A DNA stretch of 46,632 nucleotides, taken from contig JARGFH010000028.1 in the NCBI GenBank assembly GCA_029210695.1, positions 1 through 46,632 on the forward strand, given 5' to 3'. The translations under genes were made by a program, and so were the position numbers. The DNA comes from Acidimicrobiia bacterium (lineage in GTDB: Bacteria; Actinomycetota; Acidimicrobiia; Spongiisociales; JAHEDJ01). This document shows, piece after piece, positions 17,384 to 25,945 of the stretch (position 1 is the stretch's first letter; every line of letters begins with the position of its first letter). The notes beneath the pieces were generated by a model that worked only from the letters and a program-made list of their open reading frames with translations, was not told the DNA's origin and did no database searches.

Positions 17384-18157
17384 ATGACGGCCACCGCCTA
17401 CCTCCGCGTCTACCTTCTCGTCGAAACGCTACGCAGCGAGGGCTTGAACTTGCCTGAGGTCAGGTTCGAGCCGAGCGATTCGGTGCAGGCTGCCGCCGAC
17501 GTCGGATTGGTGCGTGGCTCGATGCGTGAGGATGTGTTGATCGCCGATTGGCGTGGGGCAAGGTATGGATGCCCGAGGCGGCCGATGTTGCGGGCGATGG
17601 AGGGTTTGCTGGCGTTTCGGAACGCCTATGCCGGAATCGGCGGCGAACTGCTGGTTCCGGAGCGCGTTGCGCGCATGGCTGCTGATCATCTCGAGGCCGT
17701 GTCAGAACAACCTCTGGCGCGGTCGTACATTCTGACTTCCCCGTGGCACGTTCCGCTCCGCTGGTTCTCTGCATTCCATTCGCCAGAGCGCGAGTTGTTC
17801 GAAGCAAACGGCTTGAAGTCGCTCCGCTACCGGACCGGTCAGCAGGAAGCCATCAATCGCCTCGAAGAGGTCATCGGCGTTCTGCGCAAGGTGGGAATGA
17901 ACGACGGCGTTGTGTCCGAAGTCGAGGAACTGGCGGAATGGATCGGGGGCTACCCGGCGGAGGCGTTGGTCGAGTTGGACTACGGGTCGGTGGCCTGCCT
18001 ATTCCAGGAAGCCGATCTGCTACTCGACGAGTCATCGGCGGACGTGTGGGAGTCGATCACGGCGCTGGCTTCCGGTGACTGGGAGAAGGCATCCGAGCAC
18101 TACATGATCGTGGCGCGCCGCTGGGCAGCTCCGATGGCGGTAGCCTTTTCCAGCTAG
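17384..18157 (+). CDS. Uncharacterised protein, 257 residues
   Basis: A soluble protein without signal peptide or membrane segment, mixed helix and strand, rich in Glu and Trp. I recognise no family. The ATG at 17384 follows a weak ribosome site; longer in-frame reading to 17306 overlaps the promoter of the divergent leucine-type dehydrogenase and is disfavoured. The two divergent genes start about 105 bp apart. Codon usage looks like its neighbours. It converges with the propeller-like gene, with 54 GC-rich bases between the stops that include the palindrome CGCCCGGGCG. Confidence 0.75.
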   Translation: MTATAYLRVYLLVETLRSEGLNLPEVRFEPSDSVQAAADVGLVRGSMREDVLIADWRGARYGCPRRPMLRAMEGLLAFRNAYAGIGGELLVPERVARMAADHLEAVSEQPLARSYILTSPWHVPLRWFSAFHSPERELFEANGLKSLRYRTGQQEAINRLEEVIGVLRKVGMNDGVVSEVEELAEWIGGYPAEALVELDYGSVACLFQEADLLLDESSADVWESITALASGDWEKASEHYMIVARRWAAPMAVAFSS

Positions 18158-18211
18158 CGACGGCCGGCTGCGTGCGCCCGGGCGGACGACTGCCGAGCGC
18201 CCGGGGTTTCC

Positions 18212-19405
18212 CTACGGCACCGCGGCAATGGCGAAGATGTATCCGGGGGCCTCGATCTGATGCATCGACCAGTCCTCGGTGTCGATGAACCACAACTGAC
18301 CGGACGAGAAGCCGGAAAGCGGCGAAGGCTCACCCACTGCGGCGATGAGCCAGCGCCCATCCACCGACCACGACACGGCCCGAAGCGTCTGAGGAAGCGT
18401 TGTCTCGAACACGATCGCTTCGCCTTCCAGGACCCAAAGCTGGGTCGGTGCTGCGACTCCGGTGGCGTCTTCCACCTCCCAGATCGCCCACCGGTTGTGG
18501 GCCGATGAGGTAACGATCGCAGACATCCGCTTTTCGCTTGGAAACGGGAAGTCGGCCGTTTCAGTCAAGTCTCGAGACACGCGCTGGAGGCTGCCGGCAT
18601 TCGAGATGAGAACGTCGCCGTCGGGCAGCACGCCGAGGTAGCGGGCGGCCAGGCGACCCGACTCGCGTCCCTCTTCGGGATCGATAGCGATCAGCGAATA
18701 GCCGTCCTCGTCGGTTAGGGATTGGAGGAGGAAACCCTGGTCGTCGAAGCGGACTACAGATGGAACAGAGTCCAGATCGGCGGGGTCGTCGGCGATGGGA
18801 AACACTCCGTCTGCGCCGGCGGGCAGCGTCGCCGTTCGAAGCAAAGCGGGGAGGGTCTCCGGAAGTGATTGATCGAGTTCGATCCAGGCAATTCGACCGG
18901 GATCCGTGGCATGCCACGCCCAGCTCGTCATAGATAGAGCGATCGGCTCGGCATTCTCGGGTGTTCCGACCCAGAGGTTCCAACCGGGAGAAACGGTGCT
19001 GAGCGCCGCGGCCGCGATCCGCACCCGGGAGCTGTTGAAGTCTGCCCATCTCATACGCTCGGGGATATCAATGACGAGCGGCGTGCCGGTTCGCGACTCC
19101 CACCGCCACAGTACGCCCAGGCTATTGCGGAATCCGGCCAGGTACAGCGTCCCCTCGTAGCCGTCGACCAGGATGTCGAGCCGGGAGGGGGCCAGCATCG
19201 TGGTTGTGGCCGGCACGGTTGGCGGAGCAGCAACCTCCGGGATCGTCGAGGGTGTTGTGTTCGGATCTGGCGAGTTCTGTTGGGCCCCCGTCGCGATCAG
19301 GAGCCCGACCGCAATGCCGCCGATGATCCCGATGGGCAGCCAGCCGCGACCGCGTGGCTCGGGATCAGGTTGGTCCTCGGTTCCGACGATCGTGACCTTG
19401 TCCAT
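18212..19405 (-). CDS. Membrane-anchored, propeller-like extracytoplasmic protein
   Basis: A 397-residue protein: a short cytoplasmic head (DQPDPEPRGRG), one membrane helix (WLPIGIIGGIAVGLLIATGAQ, about 22-42), a Pro/Thr-rich stalk to about residue 75, then a large outer domain. That domain has repeated strand-turn units, such as PGRIAWIELDQ, GVLPDGDVLISN, HNRWAIWEV, SVDGRWLIAAV and GQLWFIDTEDWSMHQI, as in WD40/TolB-type beta-propellers. No enzyme motif is seen; a binding or sensing role is a guess. The ATG at 19405 is preferred over an extension to 19450. Confidence 0.75.
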   Translation of the reverse strand: MDKVTIVGTEDQPDPEPRGRGWLPIGIIGGIAVGLLIATGAQQNSPDPNTTPSTIPEVAAPPTVPATTTMLAPSRLDILVDGYEGTLYLAGFRNSLGVLWRWESRTGTPLVIDIPERMRWADFNSSRVRIAAAALSTVSPGWNLWVGTPENAEPIALSMTSWAWHATDPGRIAWIELDQSLPETLPALLRTATLPAGADGVFPIADDPADLDSVPSVVRFDDQGFLLQSLTDEDGYSLIAIDPEEGRESGRLAARYLGVLPDGDVLISNAGSLQRVSRDLTETADFPFPSEKRMSAIVTSSAHNRWAIWEVEDATGVAAPTQLWVLEGEAIVFETTLPQTLRAVSWSVDGRWLIAAVGEPSPLSGFSSGQLWFIDTEDWSMHQIEAPGYIFAIAAVP

Positions 19406-19500
19406 TCGGGATCTGCACCAGTGGTTGTCGAGAAATCCAGGCTTCAGCAAGTGCGGGATGTTGCCGAATCAGTAGATGTAACCACACGGAGCGGGAAACC

Positions 19501-19686
19501 ATGCGAGAAGCGCTCGAACTCTCCATCGAGATGAGTGAGCGAACCGTCACCGCACTAGATCGCGAGGCCCGGTGGCCCGACATCGAACTGCACCGCCGTT
19601 GCATCGAGGCCCGGAAGCGGAGGTCCCTGGGCGCTCTCGACGAACTGCTCGGTCGCATCGACGACGTGTTGAAGGCCGACGCCTAG
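19501..19686 (+). CDS. Small charged helical protein, 61 residues
   Basis: A 61-residue, highly charged and probably all-helical protein (starts MREALELSIEMSERTV, ends LLGRIDDVLKADA). A GGAG ribosome-site-like sequence about eight bases before the ATG supports it, and it fits exactly between two genes, overlapping the stop of the DMT gene by four bases. No family is recognised. It diverges from the propeller-like gene, about 95 bp away. It could still be a chance frame in GC-rich DNA. Confidence 0.5.
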   Translation: MREALELSIEMSERTVTALDREARWPDIELHRRCIEARKRRSLGALDELLGRIDDVLKADA

Positions 19687-20582
19687 GCCTCGCCTCGTGA
19701 AGCCAGCAGCGCACCCGCAATAACGAGGCCGACGCCGGCCACCGAGATTGCGGTCACAGCGTCACCGCGGAAGATGACCCCGAGCGCCAGCGCAACGACC
19801 GGGATCAGATAGGTGATGAATGAAGCTCTGGTCGAACCGACCCGTCCGGTCAGTGTTCCCATGATGACGAACGCCAGTCCGGTCCCGAGCACGCCCGCCG
19901 TCGTAACCGCGAAGAACGAGTCCCATCTCCAGCTCGAATCGAGCGCTTCCCAGAGCCCGAACGGCGCAGTCCAGATGGCGGCCAATCCGAGCATTCTTCC
20001 CATGACGGGCAACGATCCGTACCTTTGCTGGACCGGGGTCGCAATCGTGACGGCCAGGCCGTAGCAAAGTGTCGCCAGCAGCACCAGCGCCACGCCCAGC
20101 GCCTCCGAACTGCCCTCGCCGAATGAGGGCGAGGCGATGGCGATGACGCCGAGAAATCCGGTGGCCACTCCGGCCAGTTGTGCTCCTCTCGGCAGGCGGT
20201 GGAGCATGATCGACGCGATGGCGGCCGCAAAGATCGGCATGGCCCCATTGAGCATTCCGGCAAGCGCCGAGTTGATCCATTGCTGGGCGATGGGGAAGAG
20301 CGTGAACGGGATCGCCACCCAGATCAGCGACAGGGCGACGAGCCGAGGCCAGTCGGCCCGCTCCACCGGTTGGCGCGTCTTGCGGAAGACCCAGAGCACA
20401 CCGGCACCCGAGGCGACTCGCAACCACGTGATCAAACCGGGCCGGAAAGCGTCGAGCCCGATATCCATCAGCACGAACGACGAGCCCCAGATGATGCTGA
20501 TCGACCAGAACAGACCCCAGTCACTCGTGGTGAACGAATGCTGGTTCGTGCCGGCGGACGTGGAGAGGATCCTGGAGCTCAT
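19683..20582 (-). CDS. EamA/DMT-superfamily transporter
   Basis: A 299-residue integral membrane protein with ten hydrophobic helices in two EamA repeats, the usual drug/metabolite transporter architecture. Typical segments are SIIWGSSFVLMDIGLDAFRPGLITWLRV at the start of the first repeat and SFITYLIPVVALALGVIFRGD at the end of the second. The ATG at 20582 has an AGGA ribosome site five bases away, so it is chosen over the upstream in-frame start at 20603. The substrate is unknown; the family exports amino acids, nucleotides and other small metabolites. Confidence 0.9.
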   Translation of the reverse strand: MSSRILSTSAGTNQHSFTTSDWGLFWSISIIWGSSFVLMDIGLDAFRPGLITWLRVASGAGVLWVFRKTRQPVERADWPRLVALSLIWVAIPFTLFPIAQQWINSALAGMLNGAMPIFAAAIASIMLHRLPRGAQLAGVATGFLGVIAIASPSFGEGSSEALGVALVLLATLCYGLAVTIATPVQQRYGSLPVMGRMLGLAAIWTAPFGLWEALDSSWRWDSFFAVTTAGVLGTGLAFVIMGTLTGRVGSTRASFITYLIPVVALALGVIFRGDAVTAISVAGVGLVIAGALLASRGEA

Positions 20583-20756
20583 AGCTTCCTGATTCTCACA
20601 CACAGAGTTGTGAACAGTGCGCGAACCGGCGACTACTCAACGAGTGGGCGCATCGGGTGAGTCACATCCAGGCAGTTCGGCTGGGTCCGGAGAGGTCGGT
20701 GCCCGACCACGAGGTCGCGCAGCAATGCTCAAAGAGCAAGACCCGAGTCTTCGCCC

Positions 20757-21371
20757 CTAAGAGCCGAGGATTTCAGTTCGATCCCACGCTCTGGCGGTCT
20801 GTTTTCCAATGGCAGGGAGGTGTTCGAGCGTGCGAGCGACCCTCCAGGCCAGCAGCACTGCGACGACCGGAACCGGATCTTCAACCTCGATCTTGTGGTG
20901 GTCGAACGTCGCTACCACTCCGTCGGCGTGGATTCGCCAGCCACCAGCGCGCTCGTCCCGATCGATGGTGTAGGTGCAATCGCCTGCGCGGACCGCAAAA
21001 CAGTGATCAAGGGCCGTCCACTCTGCCTCCGCCCGCATGTTGCCCCCGAGATCCACCAGTACCGTCCGACCGTGCCGGGGGCGGACACCGGTGCTGAAAG
21101 TCTCGAAACTCAATTTGGAGCCGTCGCGGAATCGAACGTCGTTGCCGCGTACTGTCGCCACCTTGCCCGCACTGCTTCGTAACTCGCACTTCTTGACCAG
21201 AAATCCCGAGGCCGAGAATTCGGCATTCCCTGTCAGAACAGGGCCGCCGAATCGTTCTGCCCGGACGCTGTTCGGGGATGGAGCCACGGTGGGTTCGTGA
21301 TCGGATGGATGGACATCGTCCATGCTCTGCACCACCTTTCGTCCCACGGCCATTGTCACCCGGGGGTTCAT
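20757..21371 (-). CDS. Uncharacterised protein, about 204 residues
   Basis: A soluble protein that I cannot place. The middle and C-terminal part (about 50-190) is rich in beta strands (GFLVKKCELRS, RTVLVDLGGN, CTYTIDRDE, DGVVATFDHHKIEVED), vaguely like LURP-one/tubby-type folds; this is only an impression. There is no signal peptide. The ATG at 21371 is used; a TTG at 21380 is possible. It diverges from the large lipoprotein gene with 75 bp between starts. Confidence 0.65.
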   Translation of the reverse strand: MNPRVTMAVGRKVVQSMDDVHPSDHEPTVAPSPNSVRAERFGGPVLTGNAEFSASGFLVKKCELRSSAGKVATVRGNDVRFRDGSKLSFETFSTGVRPRHGRTVLVDLGGNMRAEAEWTALDHCFAVRAGDCTYTIDRDERAGGWRIHADGVVATFDHHKIEVEDPVPVVAVLLAWRVARTLEHLPAIGKQTARAWDRTEILGS

Positions 21372-21446
21372 ATCCGTCAACGGTTGGTTCGGAGTGCATC
21401 ACAGCCGATTTGGTGAGGTTTTGGAGAGGAACCGTATCCTGCCCAC

Positions 21447-23750
21447 ATGAAATCACCTACCCGTCGGCGACACGGCGACGAAATGCTCCGAGCTGTCGGG
21501 CCATTTCGTGCGATCCGACGCCAGCACGGGCCGACACACGGACCGCGTACGTCGTATCTCACGCTTGCTGTCGTCGTCGTGCTCTTCGCGACCGCTTGCA
21601 CACCAATCGACGGCAACGCAGAACCAAACGGGACTGCTACCTCTTCAGTGCCAGGAGCTCCGGACGGCGACACAACTCCCTCGCCGGGGGTTAGTGCACC
21701 CAGCACGACCAGCCCTCAGATCGATGCAGAGGAGCGGGCGGCGGTGATCGACGACGTTGTGGAATTCGCAGCTGCGGTCACCGGCGACGACGGCGACGAG
21801 GCCCATATTCAGATCGCGGAGTATCTCCGTTCTCGACTCGAGTTCGTCGACGCCGGGGTGAGCGAAGACGACATTGTTTGGGGAGTCTTTGCGGATGGCG
21901 GCCTCTACGTCCACATCGACAACGCCTACGACAGAACAGAGGAAGAGGTGGCAGGGGGTGCCGCGATCGGTTTGACTGCGTCCATGCCGGCAGCAGCAGA
22001 CGGCGGTCGCTTCGTCCCGGCGCTCGCTGCTCAAGCCAGCGGCGGCTCGACCATTCCAGCCTCAACCAAGGCAGTGATCCTCGAGGCGTACGGCCCAATG
22101 GACGAGGGAGCCGGGGATCTGGTCGGACCATGGTTGACAGATGCCGGCTATTCCGTGTCGAGGTACGACGCAACCATAGATGAGTTGCTGTCGGTCGGCT
22201 CGAGCGGCATCTTCCTCTACAACGGACACGGTGGCACTGTGCCGCGTCCCTTTCACAAAAACGAATCTCCGGCCTTCGTACTCACTTCGACCACGCCGAT
22301 CACTCCGGAAGGCAACGTAGCGTACGCCGCACAACTCGAAGCCGGAGAAATGGCATGGGCATCGGTGGCGTGGGAAGTTAACGTCGCCTTCGCCCCCGAG
22401 GATCCTGAATGCCTTGCCCTTCTCCCCGGTGAGAGGAAACCCCTCAAATGCCAAAGCAGAAAGCATAGGTCGGTCTATGCCATTACCGACAAGGTCGTTG
22501 AGGAATGGCACTTCGCCGATGGAGCCCTGGTGGTGCTCAACGCCTGTACGAGCACTGCTCTGAGCGGCGTCATAACTCGCGCAGGAAACGTGGGCGCATT
22601 CGTCGGATGGGACAGACCGGTCGCGATTCGGGGTGCCCCCATCGTCCTAGCGCTCTTCTTCGATCGGCTCCTCGGGATCAACACGACACCTCCCAACGAG
22701 TGGCCGGACATGCGCCCATTCGACGCGGGGAGCGTGTTCAAATACATGGAGGAACGGAAGAAGATCGTTGATCCCGTCAACAAGAAGGCGAAGCTGTCGG
22801 TCGTCGACCTTGGTCAAACGATCCTGATTCCGTCGATCAAGTTCATGGAGGTTCACGAGGACTCCAATGAGCTGTTCGTAGAAGGTTTGTTCGGCACTCG
22901 CCCCGGAACGATAAAGATTGGAACTACCGAAAAGGATGCCGCCGACTGGAGCGCAGAGACTGTGGTCGTCAAGATCGAGGACACGGGACCGACCGCGGCC
23001 GGTGAGGTGACGGTGATCGTCGACGGCCGAAAGAGCAACCCTGTGCCGCTGACCCAGTGGCGCGGAAAGATGTACTACTCGGCTGATATAGATGGGTTGG
23101 CGAAAGGGCTCGAGGCCGACGTCGTGTTCGACGTGCATCTCCGGGCCGATGTCCACATGTACCGTGACGTACCGTGGGAAGAGCCGGCCGAGCGCCGGGT
23201 TGAGATCAGAGCCGTCGGCGATTCCACCGGTCCGTGGGAAGTGAGCGGGTCGGCATCCAACCAGGGTGCCACATTCACGCTGACGGGGAGCGGCATCCTC
23301 GAAGCAGAAGAGACGCAACCGGATCATGAAGGCGCGCTGTTCGCCATTTTCGGCACGCTTGTATCGGGGAACCCGGGTACTCCCCCGACGGTCGAGGATC
23401 TGCGGATTCATGCGCATTTCTCTTCGGATTCTGAGGCACGTTTGAAGATAGAAGCACCCGGAGCACCGGCCATGGAGAGCGGTTTCCCGCTGCCCCAATC
23501 ATCCATTCTGAACAACGTTCCCTTCCGGTTCCGCAGCGACTTCGGAATCGAGGCATCGCAGGTCGAAGGTCAGTCAATGGGGATTTCGGGTCCTGTGATT
23601 CTCTACTGGGACGACCTTCCGGCGATGTTCCAACCCTCCATTGAGAATCCGCCTCAGGCCGGAGCGGGCGATCCGACGGCATCTTCCGCGCAGATCATCA
23701 ATCACTGGACATCTGTAGGTGTGACTCTCGCGTGGCGACCGATCGGTTGA
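21447..23750 (+). CDS. Putative lipoprotein with a caspase-like (clan CD / CHAT-like) cysteine peptidase domain
   Basis: A 767-residue exported protein. A hydrophobic helix (YLTLAVVVVLFATA, 37-50) ends in a lipobox-like ATAC with Cys51, followed by a Thr/Ser/Pro-rich spacer to about residue 90. Residues 205-410 show the strand order of caspase-like peptidases: KAVILEAYG, GIFLYNGHGG with His261, LVVLNACTST with Cys367, then GAFVGWDRPV. His-Gly after one core strand and Asn-Ala-Cys after the next is the catalytic pattern of C25, CHAT and related families. Residues 430-767 are beta-rich and unrecognised. The signal region is unusually far from the first ATG; the in-frame ATG at 21483 is a good alternative start. 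Enzyme activity is inferred, not shown. Confidence 0.75.
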   Translation: MKSPTRRRHGDEMLRAVGPFRAIRRQHGPTHGPRTSYLTLAVVVVLFATACTPIDGNAEPNGTATSSVPGAPDGDTTPSPGVSAPSTTSPQIDAEERAAVIDDVVEFAAAVTGDDGDEAHIQIAEYLRSRLEFVDAGVSEDDIVWGVFADGGLYVHIDNAYDRTEEEVAGGAAIGLTASMPAAADGGRFVPALAAQASGGSTIPASTKAVILEAYGPMDEGAGDLVGPWLTDAGYSVSRYDATIDELLSVGSSGIFLYNGHGGTVPRPFHKNESPAFVLTSTTPITPEGNVAYAAQLEAGEMAWASVAWEVNVAFAPEDPECLALLPGERKPLKCQSRKHRSVYAITDKVVEEWHFADGALVVLNACTSTALSGVITRAGNVGAFVGWDRPVAIRGAPIVLALFFDRLLGINTTPPNEWPDMRPFDAGSVFKYMEERKKIVDPVNKKAKLSVVDLGQTILIPSIKFMEVHEDSNELFVEGLFGTRPGTIKIGTTEKDAADWSAETVVVKIEDTGPTAAGEVTVIVDGRKSNPVPLTQWRGKMYYSADIDGLAKGLEADVVFDVHLRADVHMYRDVPWEEPAERRVEIRAVGDSTGPWEVSGSASNQGATFTLTGSGILEAEETQPDHEGALFAIFGTLVSGNPGTPPTVEDLRIHAHFSSDSEARLKIEAPGAPAMESGFPLPQSSILNNVPFRFRSDFGIEASQVEGQSMGISGPVILYWDDLPAMFQPSIENPPQAGAGDPTASSAQIINHWTSVGVTLAWRPIG

Positions 23751-23860
23751 CGACCCGCCCGCTCGGCTCCAGTCGAGCTTCAACTGAAGCGGGTGTCGGA
23801 GTGCCGCGTAGCATCCTCCCCTCGTTGAGGAGCATTGCTGTAGAACGAAGGCCCTCGAAG

Positions 23861-23933
23861 TGGTCAGGGGCGGGATCGATCCGCCGACCTCTGGTTTTTC
23901 AGACCAGCGCTCTACCAACTGAGCTACCTGACC
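23861..23933 (-). tRNA. tRNA-Phe (GAA)
   Basis: A 73-base cloverleaf on the minus strand. The acceptor stem is GGTCAGG/CCTGACC, the D-stem GCTC/GAGC and the anticodon stem CTGGT/ACCAG, with loop CTGAAAA giving anticodon GAA. The T-stem is GGCGG/CCGCC, and the discriminator is A. CCA is not encoded. The T-loop reads ATCGATC, so position 54 is A instead of the near-universal T. Confidence 0.93.
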
Positions 23934-23935
23934 AC

Positions 23936-23959
23936 GAAGCCCTGACGGATCAGGGCTTC
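23936..23959 (-). other. Perfect 10-bp hairpin filling the spacer between two tRNA genes
   Basis: GAAGCCCTGA, loop of four, TCAGGGCTTC. It begins right after the encoded CCA of tRNA-Asp and ends two bases before tRNA-Phe. No T-run follows, so a processing or stability element of the two-tRNA transcript is more likely than an intrinsic terminator. Confidence 0.7.
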
Positions 23960-24037
23960 TGGCGGGGACGACGAGATTTGAACTCGCGACCTCCGGCTTG
24001 ACAGGCCGGCGTGAACTCCAGACTTCACCACGCCCCC
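23960..24037 (-). tRNA. tRNA-Asp (GTC), CCA encoded
   Basis: A 75-base cloverleaf plus encoded CCA (23960-23962). The acceptor stem is GGGGGCG/CGTCCCC with one G-T pair and the anticodon stem CCGGC/GCCGG, with loop CTGTCAA giving anticodon GTC. The T-loop is TTCAAAT and the discriminator G73, as expected for tRNA-Asp. It is transcribed ahead of tRNA-Phe. Confidence 0.93.
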
Positions 24038-24130
24038 GTGGCGTGTATCCCGACCGAAATCAGGAACCGTCAGGCCACAAAGAATAGCGCTACTACGCGC
24101 TGCAATGCCAAAGCAACGTTTCCGGCGCAG

Positions 24131-25150
24131 TCATCCGTGCTGGATGGCAACCTTGCCCCGCTGGAGACCCGAGTCGAGTCTGGCCACAGCCTCCGGCAGC
24201 GCCTCGAACGGATAGACCGAGTCGACGATGACGGGAACTGCAGTGCTATCGATGAGCCGGGTCACGCGGGCGAACTCGGCATGGTCGAACATCGTCGACC
24301 CGATGATTTCGAGTTGCTTGAAGAAGAGGTAGGGGACCGAGATTTCGACCTTCGGGCCGCTCGTCGACCCGCAGATCGCCAACCGACCGCCGGCTTCGAG
24401 AGATCGAATCGACTGGTTCCACGTGGCCGGACCAACGTTCTCGATCACCACGTCTGCGCCTCTTCCGATCGACTTCTTGAGGTCCTTGGCGAATTCGCCC
24501 CCAGAGTCGAAACCGCCTGTCGCTCCCAACTCCAATGAGGCCGCGATCTTGTCGGGGCTACGGGATGTGACGAAGACATCTGCTCCGAGCGCTTGGCCGA
24601 TGAGCTGAGCGGCCGAGGAGACACCCCCTCCAATCCCGACCACGAGAAGAACGTCACCCGCCTTGAGCCCTGCGCGGCGGAGCATCCGCATGGCAGTCCC
24701 GTAGGCGAGGCCGTACGACCCGGCCTCGATCGCAGACACACCGCCCGGTCGGGGCACTACGTTGCGCGCCGGGACGACTGCATATTCGGCCAGGGTGCCG
24801 TTCGAGTGCTCACCGAGGATCGCGTACGACTTACAGAACGGCGTGTTGCCCGCCAGGCAGGCGGCGCATTGTCCACACGACACCGACGGGTTGATCGTCA
24901 CCTCGTTGCCCACTGCGACGGTCGCTACACCTTCCCCGATCGCATCGACCTGCCCCGTCCCGTCCGCTCCGGCGATGTGCGGGAAATGATGCGGGGCGGG
25001 CATGCCCCTGGAAACCCAGAGGTCGAGATGGTTCAACGCCGAGACGTCGAGGCGCACCCGCACCTCCCCGAGTCCTGGCTCCGGTGTCGGCACCTCTTGC
25101 AGTGTGAACGACTCCGGGCCGTTCGTTTCGTTCAAAACCCATGCGCGCAT
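24131..25150 (-). CDS. Zinc-binding MDR-family alcohol dehydrogenase / quinone reductase-like
   Basis: A 339-residue medium-chain dehydrogenase/reductase. The N-terminal GroES-like domain has the structural-zinc cysteines C92, C95, C98 and C106 (CGQCAAC, then FC). The usual catalytic-zinc cysteine is replaced (SALNHLDLW), as in the quinone-reductase-like branch that keeps a structural zinc. The NAD(P) fold shows VVGIGGGVSSAAQLIG near residue 165. The substrate is unknown. It is divergent from the thioesterase gene, with about 120 bp between starts. Confidence 0.88.
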   Translation of the reverse strand: MRAWVLNETNGPESFTLQEVPTPEPGLGEVRVRLDVSALNHLDLWVSRGMPAPHHFPHIAGADGTGQVDAIGEGVATVAVGNEVTINPSVSCGQCAACLAGNTPFCKSYAILGEHSNGTLAEYAVVPARNVVPRPGGVSAIEAGSYGLAYGTAMRMLRRAGLKAGDVLLVVGIGGGVSSAAQLIGQALGADVFVTSRSPDKIAASLELGATGGFDSGGEFAKDLKKSIGRGADVVIENVGPATWNQSIRSLEAGGRLAICGSTSGPKVEISVPYLFFKQLEIIGSTMFDHAEFARVTRLIDSTAVPVIVDSVYPFEALPEAVARLDSGLQRGKVAIQHG

Positions 25151-25221
25151 GGGACGAGGCTAACGGTCTTCGCCCCCCAGTTCCGGAAACAGCTGCAGAA
25201 ATCGCGACAACTCACCCGTTT

Positions 25222-25257
25222 GCGACTCGCCGGCCCGCGTCTCGCGTCTCGTGATCC
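25222..25257. repeat. Short 7-base direct repeats upstream of the thioesterase gene
   Basis: GCGTCTC occurs twice in tandem (25237-25243, 25244-25250), and GCGACTC lies at 25222-25228. GCGACTC is the reverse complement of the GAGTCGC units at 32845-32851, which links this spot to the heptamer array near the dodecin gene. The sequence is degenerate and short. Confidence 0.4.
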
Positions 25258-25272
25258 GTATCCTGGGTGGGT

Positions 25273-25671
25273 ATGCCCCACACTACGAACGTCCAGGTCC
25301 GTTTCTATGAACTCGATCCGTACGACCATGTCAACCACGCGGTTTACTTCTCGTATTTCGAGACGGCCAGGATTGAGGCCCTCGCTTCGGTTGGATACGA
25401 CCTGACCCGGCTGAAGGAAGAGGGCTTCCGCCTCGTGGTGAGCGACGTGCGGGCAAGGTTTCACCGCCCGGCCGTCTACGGCGAGATCCTCGAGATCACG
25501 AGCAGCCTGGTGGAGTCGAAACGGGTTACGTCACGATGGAGACAGGAGGCTCGGGCAGGCGGTGAACTGGTAGCCGCGCTCGAACTCACCGGTGCGATCA
25601 CCGATGGAACCGGCCGGCCCCGTCGTGCGCCCGCCGGCTTTCTCGAGGCAATCGAGCCACTTCGGTTGTGA
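25273..25671 (+). CDS. Acyl-CoA thioesterase, 4HBT (YbgC/FadM-like) family
   Basis: A 132-residue single hot-dog-fold thioesterase that hydrolyses acyl-CoA or acyl-carrier thioesters. The family signature is clear: VRFYELDPYDHVNHAVYFSYFE near the start, where the D-x-x-x-H-V-N segment holds the catalytic aspartate. The length is typical. The ATG at 25273 is preferred; a GTG two codons upstream (25267) is possible. It is a single gene followed by the repeat block. Confidence 0.88.
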   Translation: MPHTTNVQVRFYELDPYDHVNHAVYFSYFETARIEALASVGYDLTRLKEEGFRLVVSDVRARFHRPAVYGEILEITSSLVESKRVTSRWRQEARAGGELVAALELTGAITDGTGRPRRAPAGFLEAIEPLRL

Positions 25672-25701
25672 GGAGTTGGCGTCTGGTTGAGCTCCCGGGT
25701 C

Positions 25702-25905
25702 GGCCCTCCCCTCCCCTCGGGGACTCGGGTCGCCCCCCACTGCGTGGGGGGCGAACGCCGCCGGCTCGCTCTCCCAAGGGCGTTTCTCTCCCGCTTGGGC
25801 GGGGGAGATGCCGAGTCTTCTCGGCAGAGGGGGCAGATCTTCGGATGCTTAGCCCCCCTCCCCTCGGGGACTCGGGACTCCCCCCACTGCGTGGGGGGAG
25901 AACGC
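25702..25905. repeat. Block of GC-rich hairpins with two 48-bp direct copies
   Basis: Copies at 25711-25758 and 25858-25905 share CTCCCTCGGGGACTCGGG-type sequence (written here in part) followed by a 10-bp hairpin with loop TGC. In copy 1 the stem is CGCCCCCCAC/GTGGGGGGCG (25731-25753); in copy 2 it is CTCCCCCCAC/GTGGGGGGAG (25878-25900), so the second base pair changed on both sides. A further perfect hairpin GCCGAG-TCTT-CTCGGC lies at 25810-25825. No gene is seen on either strand; a long plus-strand frame through here is only the absence of stops in GC-rich repeats. Confidence 0.75.
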
Positions 25906-25945
25906 AAGGAGGCGCCGTCGGTAGCTTCGCCCTGGTTTTCGCGTG

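Noticed and set aside
18158-18211. CGCCCGGGCG palindrome between convergent genes as a terminator
   Set aside because: The palindrome is short, and no T-run follows on either strand; it may be chance in GC-rich DNA.
23936-23959. Hairpin as an intrinsic terminator after tRNA-Asp
   Set aside because: No T-run follows the stem, and tRNA-Phe begins two bases later, so read-through is needed.
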